DNA of 64,000 bases. Source: Agrypnia vestita (taxonomy: Eukaryota; Arthropoda; Insecta; Trichoptera; Phryganeidae). Made by a program: the position numbers and the translations under genes. Below, piece after piece: positions 56,605-64,000 of the stretch; position 1 is the stretch's first letter, and each line of letters opens with the position of its first letter. The notes under the pieces are model-generated. The model had not been told where the DNA came from, ran no database searches, and saw only the letters and a list, made by a program, of their open reading frames with translations. Location of the stretch: assembly GCA_016648135.1 (NCBI GenBank), contig JADDOH010024930.1, positions 1 through 64,000 on the forward strand, given 5' to 3'.

Positions 56605-58544
56605 ATGGCGTCTCCGACAGTCTGCGGAATATTCTTCGTGCTAGCCGTACAGGTAATTACAAAATATTCATTTTTAGATATCTTTCTCAGACCTATATGG
56701 TAAAAGAGATATACGCGTAACAAATGATTTGTTCTTAAAAATACGATAAGATATTCTAATAGCGACTCGAGCAGTCAATAAAATATATATTTCTTAACGC
56801 TAAAGAATTTATATGGACATGTGTTTTTATAATTAATCAATACGTCTCGGCATGTACTGCACAGTACATGCACACGCGCGCATTAATAATTCTGAAGCAT
56901 TGATATAATGTATAGATGATTTACTACTAATTAGATTAGGTACTTCATATTATTTTTATAATAAATTATCTTAGTCGTAATTAAAAAAAATTGTTATATC
57001 CAAACAAATCTTGGATGAATATAAAGGAGCCTTATTTGGGGAATGAAACTAACTATAATTCAACTATTTTGATAATTATTTAATTTCTAACATTCTTAAA
57101 TAAAACACATTTACAGGGAGCCCTTTCTGCCTGCATTCGGCCTGAGAATCCTACACTACATATATGTTTAGCATGCCCTGAACGGTGCCCGCAACAGCCT
57201 CTACCACCTGCACCATGCTGTAAGCCATGCCCACTCTCACCATGTCCTGAACCATGCCCGCCACCGCCTCCACCACCTGAACCGTGCTCTAAGGCATGCC
57301 CACCACCACCATGCTCTGAGCCATGCCCGTCAACACCTCCAATACCTGAACCGTGCCCTGAACCATGCCTGCCACTGCCTCCACCACCTGCACCGTGCTC
57401 TAAGCCATGCCCACCACCACCATGCCCTGAACCATGCCCGCCACCACCTCCACCACCTGCAACGTGCTCTAAGGCATGCCCGCCACCACCATGCTCTGAG
57501 CCATGCCTGTCACCATCTCCAGTACCTGCACCGTGCCCTGAACCATGCCCGCCACCGCCTCCACCACCTGCACCGTGCTGTAAGCCATGCCCACTACCGC
57601 CTCCACTACCTGCAACGTTCTCTAAGCCATGCCCACCACCGCCACGCCCTGAACCATTCCCGCAACCACCTCCACCACCTGCAACGTGCTCTAAGGCATG
57701 CCCGCCACCACCATGCTCTGAGCCATGCCTGTCACCACCTCCAGTACCTGCACCGTGCCCTGAACCATGCCCGCCACCGCCTCCACCACCTGCACCGTGC
57801 TCTAAGCCATGCCCACCACCACCATTCCCTGAACCATGCCCACCACCACCTCCACCACCTCCACCACCTCCACCACCTGCAACGTGCTCTGAGGCATGCC
57901 CACCACCACCATTCCCTGAATCATGCCCGCCACCACCTCCACCACCTGCAACGTGCTCTGAGCCATGCCCGTCACCACCTCCAGTACCTGCACCGTGCCC
58001 TGAACCATGCCCGCCACCGCCTCCACCACCCGCACCTTGCTCTAAGCCATGCCCACCACCACCATGCCTTGAACCATGCCCGCCACCACCTCCACCACCT
58101 GCAACGTGCTCTGAGGCATGCCTACCACCACCATGCCCTGAACCATGTCCGCCACCACCTCCACTACCTGCAACGTGCTCTAAGCCATGCCCGTCACCAC
58201 CTCCAGTACCTGCACCGTGCCCTGAACCATGCCCGCCACCGCCTCCACCACCCGCACCGTGCTCTAAGCCATGCCCACCACCACCATGCCCTGAACCATG
58301 CCCGCCACCACCTCCACCACCTGCAACGTGCTCTGAGACATGCCTACCACCACCATGCCCTGAACCATGTCCGCCACCACCTCCACTACCTGTACCATGC
58401 TCTGAGCTATGCCCGTCATCACCTCCAGTACCTGCACCGTGCCCTGAATTATGCCCACCACCGTTTTGCCCCGGACCATGCCCGCCACCGCCTCCGCCTC
58501 ATGCACCGTGCTTCAAACTGTGTTTACCACTTCAATGTCTGTAA
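56605..58544 (+). CDS. Secreted Pro/Cys-rich repetitive protein, two exons, 491 residues
   Basis: CDS is join(56605..56652,57117..58544). Exon 1 encodes MASPTVCGIFFVLAVQ and ends at CAG|GTAATT (phase 0). Exon 2 follows ACATTTACAG and opens GALSACIRPENPTLHICLAC; a signal peptide cleaved near ALSA|C is likely. By hand count exon 2 has about 246 Pro and 74 Cys in 475 residues, almost no Gly or aromatics. It is built from blocks CPPPPPPPA(P/T), CS(K/E)(P/A), CPPPPC(P/S)EP and CLSPPPVPAPCPEP, so Cys spacing alternates x3, x4 and x8-10. The C-terminus differs (FKLCLPLQCL). Exon 2 has no ATG-led ORF in this frame, so ORF finders miss it. The frame is open through all 1.4 kb despite repeats, indicating selection. 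AATAAA signals are at 59066-59071 and 59086-59091. I know no family with this pattern; an extracellular crosslinked structural protein (silk, cement, eggshell or cuticle) is inference. Confidence 0.88.
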
Positions 58545-59400
58545 TCGTGCCCGTGTATTCCTTGACGTGACCTAATTCTATAATTAGCCTTTGAATCATA
58601 AGCTTCACTCTGCCATTCTCACACTCATCTTTTTTACTTTTTCTTACTTATGCACCCTGCTCCATGAGTGAATCTCGTCCATAGAAATCATGTAAAGTAA
58701 TCACGCCCTTACTAAACGCACGTAGTATTCGGATCGTAGTACAGCGGATCCTTTAAGTTTGTTTTCTCCTTGCCAGATTCTAATTCATTTCTCGATTATT
58801 GTTTCCGTGTATTCTTGTGGCGAGTTTGCCCCTTAGTACATTGGTCCACAACCTTAATCATCTCGTTCAACTTCATCACCATCGCCGCAATATTATTTTA
58901 AATTTAAACCCTTTTTTTCAGTAAAAAATATTTTTGACGTATTTTTTCTAAATCATTGTGTAATTTCTTGTTAAGAATTTTACTTTAATGCCAAGTGATA
59001 AGAATATTGTGTTTTCCAAAATTAACAACTTTCGTATAATTTTTTGTAAAGAATTTATTATAATCAATAAACAATTTGGCAATTAAATAAAATTATTATA
59101 TCATTTCATTTCAGGAAATACATTCGTTATAAAATGATATTATATATATATATAATATATTATTTATATATATATATATTCAATGTACCGAAAAAAATTG
59201 TAATGTTTATTTTACAAGGATTTTGTTTTTCTCCGTTCTGAAAATTTTTGGCAGGTCTTAGGCAATAAGCAGAGGTCACTTTGCGCAAATAAACCATTTC
59301 TACAAAGTTCTCAGTTTGGCTGAATTATAACCGATCCTATTATTTTAAACTGTGAACCTAAACAGATTAAATTCAATTTTTCTAGAAATGGCTTCTCTGA
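58545..59400. other. 3' UTR and flank of the Pro/Cys-rich gene
   Basis: AT-rich with two AATAAA signals near 59066 and 59086 and a (TA)n microsatellite at 59143-59182. No other gene. Confidence 0.45.
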
Positions 59401-60480
59401 GACAATCTTTATCAACAGTTCTCTAGATTCTGGGAGCTGGAGGAGCTTCCAAAAAGAACACGCATTAATGACAGCGCGAAAGCTGAGAAATATGAGGAAA
59501 ACCTTAAAAAAACACAACTCGCCTCGAATCGGGTCATTTCACCAGAATGTTTAAGTGAATTATACAATCTAGCCAAAATACAATTAAGTCTAGAAAAAGA
59601 AATTCGAAAACAACCGGATCTGAAAAAAGCCTTTAGTCAGTTTATCAGAGTATCGGTCACTGTTCTGAGTCTTCTATTCAGCGATCAGAACCAGCCTATT
59701 TTTTATGTCATCATGTTGTACTTCGAGACAAAAGCGAGTCCACAAGACTTCGAGTAATTTTGATGATTCCGCTCCAACTTCATCGGGTGTATCCATAAAT
59801 GACCTGCAAATGGTAGGCCCAACCATACAGGATTCCCTTTTTTCAATACTTCTAAAGTTTCGCTATCACAAGTTCGTTCTGAGCAGTGACATAGAAAAAA
59901 ATTTCCGACAAGTAACTCTCAATGACTTGTCAGAGATCTTTAACTCTATCAAAGTCATTGATACTTTTTAGTATCAATAACTTTGGAGTACGAAAACTTT
60001 GGAGAGAATACTTTAGAGAGAAGAAGATGAGTCAATGCCTATCAGAACACTTAGATTAAATACGCTGACGTATGGCTTCGCTAGCGCCGGCTATCTAACA
60101 ACTAATTGTCTAAGTATATCAGCTAGGAGAGGAGTTCAACGATGAGACCATCAAAACTATTATCCAGAAGGATCTATACTGCGATGACCTACTCGCGGGA
60201 ACAGAAGACAGAAGCTGAACTTCTCCATGTTCTAAACTCAGTTTCTTCAATCATGTCATCAGGATGTTTCTGTTTGCGAAAATTCAGATCTAATTTACCC
60301 ACACTACTCGAATCTTCCAATATCAATTTGCAGCGATTCTTCAAGGGCTTTAGGTCTAGGTTGGGACCCAAGATCGTACACCTTACATTTTTCAATCGAA
60401 GTATTGAACTCAAACAATGTCGGTCATTCATTAGTTGAAGAATTAAACAATTGGTTTGTACATTTGGTTAGGTTTTCTCA
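59380..60480 (+). pseudogene. BEL/Pao-type retrotransposon pol fragment
   Basis: Pieces in several frames read TSSNFDDSAPTSSGVSINDL, QMVGPTIQDSLFSILLKFRY, HKFVLSSDIEKNFRQVTLND, then LNTLTYGFASAGYLTTNCLS, QKDLYCDDLLAGTED and the downstream SSGCFCLRKFRSN. These are ordered reverse-transcriptase motifs of BEL/Pao elements (FDAS..TSSG.SLND.L..GP..Q.SL..I...FR....+.+DIEKM+RQ ... LN.+TYG.A.A.YL ... YVDD+L.G ... GF.L+KW.SN). Several frameshifts and stops; no LTRs, integrase or gag were seen. Confidence 0.8.
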
Positions 60481-60489
60481 AGAGCAATC

Positions 60490-61230
60490 GTTTTCAAAAG
60501 AACTTAACGCAGGTGGAAGACTAGATTTGTCTGACTAAGACTAAAAGTCCTCAATTATTTTGCACCCCAATCCATCAGTTTACTTAATTGATTTTTCAAT
60601 TCGACCACAACCGTCATTTGCACGCCAGACCTCAACTGTTAATGTGCACTATAAGGTAAAATGCATGTCCGATTTCTGGTAGAAACCTCACAAGTCCTGT
60701 GCGTAACTGCGTCACGTGCAGATGCCATAAAGGCCAAAATATCACCCATATGATGGGCAACATCAACTTTCAGCGAGTCACACCTACCATCCCATTCCAG
60801 ACCGTAGGTACACATTTCGCGGATCCATTTTCCATATTGAACACGAAAGGGAGAAGTGCTTAATATCAATATTAATGACCCAACATTGTGTAATCAATTT
60901 CTTAAATATGCGAATACTCTATTTACTGCAGGAATATAAGATACATTAGAAAAAATTATGATGTGATTCTGGCTATTCTCGACTCCATACAACATGGATT
61001 CAATACCTTGTCTTTGGAGAGGCGTGGCTTAAAGATGTAGCTAGTATCCCAAGTATTAAGGGATATTCGTCTTAAAATTCGTCCAACAAAAACTTCCACC
61101 GGAGTTGTTGTATATATTCGAAATGATTTAGTAGCGTCTGTCGAAGAAATAGTTATTCCACACGCAAATTGTCTGAAATAACAACTATCCAACAAATTCT
61201 GCTTATAGAGATTTCCTTCTAAATCGGACA
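60490..61230. other. Unassigned stretch between two retroelement relics
   Basis: A 76-codon minus-strand frame (60639-60869) reads REMCTYGLEWDGRCDSLKVD and is unusually non-repetitive, but I recognise no family. Confidence 0.3.
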
Positions 61231-61239
61231 TTGTTGTTT

Positions 61240-63480
61240 TTCTTGACCACCTAAATGTTAACATTCTGGATACTGATAATTGGAATACTAATCAATATCT
61301 TTCACTTATGACGAATCTTCTAAAATCTGAATTGAAAGATGGATCATGGAATACAGTTTTGTCTACGAATGATGTTAATATTGCTACTGATAATTTTATA
61401 ATGTGTTTAAGTAGACACATAATCGCTGCACGTCAATAAAGAGAATACATTGGAGCAAAAAATATTTAAAGCCCTGGATAACTTTCGGATTTGTTGAATG
61501 TCTTATAAAACGAGACAAAATTCATAAAAATTGCCGCATGGAGCCTAATAATATTGAGATGATTGCGTATTACAAAATATATAGGAATTGGTGCACAAAA
61601 ATTATAAAGACATCCAAACAGTAATATTACAGGGAGAAGCTCAGCGAAGTCAGTGGAAATACAAAACAACTATACAAAATTATAAAAAAAGCATTGGATC
61701 TACAGAAGGAGCCTGTAGTTATAAATAGATTGATCACTAACATTAATACTATCTTTACAAATGATAATCCAAGTCTCTTTACTCACCGTGTGATTAATTA
61801 TTTTAGTGATATAAGACACAAATTTGCAGATCTCTTGTGCAGTTCAAATAACACCAGTGAAGGGTATCTAAGTGAAATTTTTAAGCCGATGTATCAGACA
61901 CAAAATGTTTTCTTTTGTATTTAGCCCTACAAACGAACAGAAGTTTTAAAAGTGATTAATAATATCACATCGGGTTTTTCAAATGGAAGTGATGGTATAA
62001 ATGCAATGGAAAATAAAAATCATGGTTCTCAACTGGTTAATTAAACCTATAACACATATTGTAAATATTAGTTTTATCAAAGGTGTGTTTTCTGATCGTT
62101 GTAAAAATGCCAAAGTTATTTTAGGGAGGAGACAATTTAGAAACTAACAATTATAGAGCAATTAGCCTTCTCAATACCTCATCCAAAATAATAGAGAAAT
62201 TATCCAAAATAAAATTGATGAAATATGTACAAAAATATGAAATTCTCTCAGAAAATCAATTTGGCTTCAGAGAGAATTTAATTATAATTGACCCGGGATC
62301 AAAAGTGATAAACAGAGTTGTAGAAACATTGGATGCTGGTCGTAGGACATTGGCAGTTTTTTTGGATCTGTCCAAAGCCTTTTTGATACTGTATCCCATG
62401 GTATACTCCTTATTGGTATTTAAAATAGGGCGCTAAATTGGTTTAGAATATACCTGGAAAATATAATGCAAACAGTAACAATAAAGAAACATGTTAGTTC
62501 CGATAAAATAGTTTTATAAGTCGTACCCCGGGGTAGTGTACTGGGACCCATTTTATTCTGATAATATATTAATGACCTATGTAAATTAAAATTTTCCGGT
62601 ATTTCTGTAGCATTTGCAAATGATACAGTTTTGGTATTTAGTGGTGATACTTGGGAAGAAACCTATGCTAACAGTGATGAAAGTTTATGGACAGCAAAAA
62701 GATGGCTCGATAATAATCTTCTTACACTGAATGCTCAAAAAACTAAATATATTACTTTCAGTATTTTTTCTATAAGCCAACCTTTACACGATGATTTGAC
62801 ATTACATACCTGTGCTTAGGAATGCAATTGTCATTCCTTGGAAAGAGTAGATAATATCAAGTATGATGTGATGATGATATAATATCAAGTTGAAATAAGT
62901 ATCGATAAACACCTGAAGTGGAACAACCATATTACTATGTTAACATTTAAAATTAGAAAACTTACATATATCTTCAAGGAATTAAGGAATATACTGGACA
63001 AAGACACTTTATAAACCGTATATTATGCTATTATATAATCATTACTAACTTATAATATTATTTGCAGGGGAAACTGCTACAAGACTACTCTAGAGCCTTT
63101 AAATAATGCACAAAAATTAATCTTAAGAATTAAAAAAAGTTTTTTATACACTTCACAACTTTTGTTCAATGAAAATAAAATCGTGACTGTCCGCCAGCTT
63201 GCCATTGTTTAGACTCTATGCAAATTGTATCGCTAGCTTGTCATTATTTAGACTCTATATAAATTCTGTACAGTCAAAATTATTGCTAAACGGACCCAGC
63301 AAATACGCTGTATTTTAATGTCTACTTCTTTAATGTATCAGCCAATAAATGCCAAGACAGTGTTTGGACAAGGATTTTTTTTTTACCAGGCTCATTTGTT
63401 CTTTAATGTTCTTTCCGAAAACATTAAGAGTGCCAATACTCTGTAACTTTAAAAAAAATGGTTTAGGATATTATGCTGAC
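61240..63480 (+). pseudogene. LINE (Jockey/CR1-like) reverse-transcriptase relic
   Basis: Ordered motifs: YREKLSEVSGNTKQLYKIIK, then AISLLNTSSKIIEKLSKIKL, ILSENQFGFRENL, TLAVFLDLSKAF, VVPRGSVLGPILF..YINDL, SVAFANDTVLVFSGDTWEET, RWLDNNLLTLNAQKTKYITF. These cover the fingers, palm and thumb of a non-LTR reverse transcriptase. The catalytic YADD box reads FAND, so two key positions are changed, and there are many stops. The 3' part overlaps sequence shared with 55650-55760. Confidence 0.85.
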
Positions 63481-63689
63481 TGATGGAAGTGATATTCAAA
63501 TGTATTTGGTGTCCATTTTATCATAGTCAATGTGGACACCCTACTTTTATCTTTCTACACAACACAATTCGTGAAGACATTATTGTAACCTGCATTTGCA
63601 CAAATACCCAACTGCCAAAAACAGATCATAATTTATTGCTCATTAAACAGTATTTTTTTTATCACTTCTTAATATACCCTAATATTCAT

Positions 63690-63700
63690 TAATTTATATA

Positions 63701-63735
<35 letters not shown>
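63690..63735. repeat. (TA)n microsatellite
   Basis: About 45 bases of alternating AT, followed by the 90-bp match to 55667-55757. Confidence 0.9.
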
Positions 63736-63738
<3 letters not shown>

Positions 63739-63875
63739 CTATCCATACATATGATTCTTTACATATATTATTTTACTTTCACTATTGCTTTTATATTATA
63801 TAATATCTACTGCTTTATTATTCACATTATATATTGACTAGCTGGTTGGCCCGGCTTCGCTCGGGACCATAATTC
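63736..63875 (+). repeat. LINE 3'-UTR-like repeat and insect CTAGCTG motif
   Basis: 63736-63826 repeats 55667-55757. It is followed by GACTAGCTGGTTGGCCCGGC and TTCGCTCGGG (63837-63870), the widespread insect repeat motif also hinted at 20818-20850. The last 120 bases of the window show nothing further. Confidence 0.5.
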
Positions 63876-64000
63876 GGTAAGCATAGAATTGTGTTGACGT
63901 CTCTCTTTTGCTGGTTTGGGCACCTGTGATTGGATTGCTATGCTGGACCGTCTTCGCTTTGCCAAAATATCCACAGATATTTTAGCGCACAATCATAAGG

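Noticed and set aside
57802..58575. His/Arg-rich plus-strand frame (58069-58575) and Val/Gly/Met-rich minus-strand frames
   Set aside because: Other-frame shadows of the repetitive Pro/Cys exon, which has the splice signals, signal peptide and TATA box.

Overview
The window is AT-rich animal DNA, very probably from an insect. The evidence is spliced genes with GT/AG introns and AATAAA signals, many (TTAGG)n-like tracts of the insect telomere type, and a dense insect-like load of mobile elements: hAT, Tc1/mariner, PIF/Harbinger-type miniatures, Penelope, several LINEs and BEL/Pao. I cannot fix the order. Most open frames are repeat-derived, and most real exons are short and AG/GT-flanked, so they had to be found through splice signals and homology rather than ORF length.

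Genes. (1) 2-79 (+) is the last exon of an unrecognised gene entering from the left. (2) 2385-5100 (-) is the two-exon gene for cytochrome bc1 subunit 9 (UQCR10). (3) 8817-9477 (-) is a tentative two-exon small gene. (4) 17940-19300 (+) is a UPF0390 (C19orf53-like) gene whose frame is broken at an A10 run. (5) 20580-22517 (+) and (6) 41937-51971 (-) are two paralogous C2H2 zinc-finger genes. They share an N-terminal exon module and a phase-1 junction; the first is frameshifted and cut short, and the second has 25 near-identical fingers followed by about 15 decayed ones. (7) 56605-58544 (+) is a TATA-driven two-exon gene for a secreted protein of 491 residues, about half proline and about 16% cysteine. 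It has no internal ATG-led ORF and is the most novel item here.

Layout. 0.1-9 kb: foldback elements, LINE and Penelope relics around UQCR10. 9.8-17.9 kb: dense repeats, with three hAT miniatures full of TATCGATA (each with a perfect 8-bp target duplication) and a dead ZMYM1-like hAT transposase. 18-23 kb: UPF0390 and zinc-finger gene A. 23.5-26.7 kb: three families of inverted-repeat elements, including a mariner-like element with a decayed, intron-containing transposase. 28.3-34.5 kb: a CCAAT-bearing GC-rich segment followed by a run of tandem repeats of many periods without convincing coding potential, possibly a long non-coding RNA locus. 36.8-40.7 kb: duplicated segments and LINE ends. 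40.7-52 kb: zinc-finger gene B, whose 7.6-kb intron holds LINE relics and a 2.9-kb hAT-type shell carrying a mariner copy. 53-54.3 kb: a possible LTR-element end. 56.5-59.1 kb: the Pro/Cys gene. 59.4-63.5 kb: a BEL/Pao relic followed by a LINE relic.

The genes are unrelated housekeeping, regulatory and structural loci and do not form a pathway. All identifications come from reading translations by eye; no database search was run.
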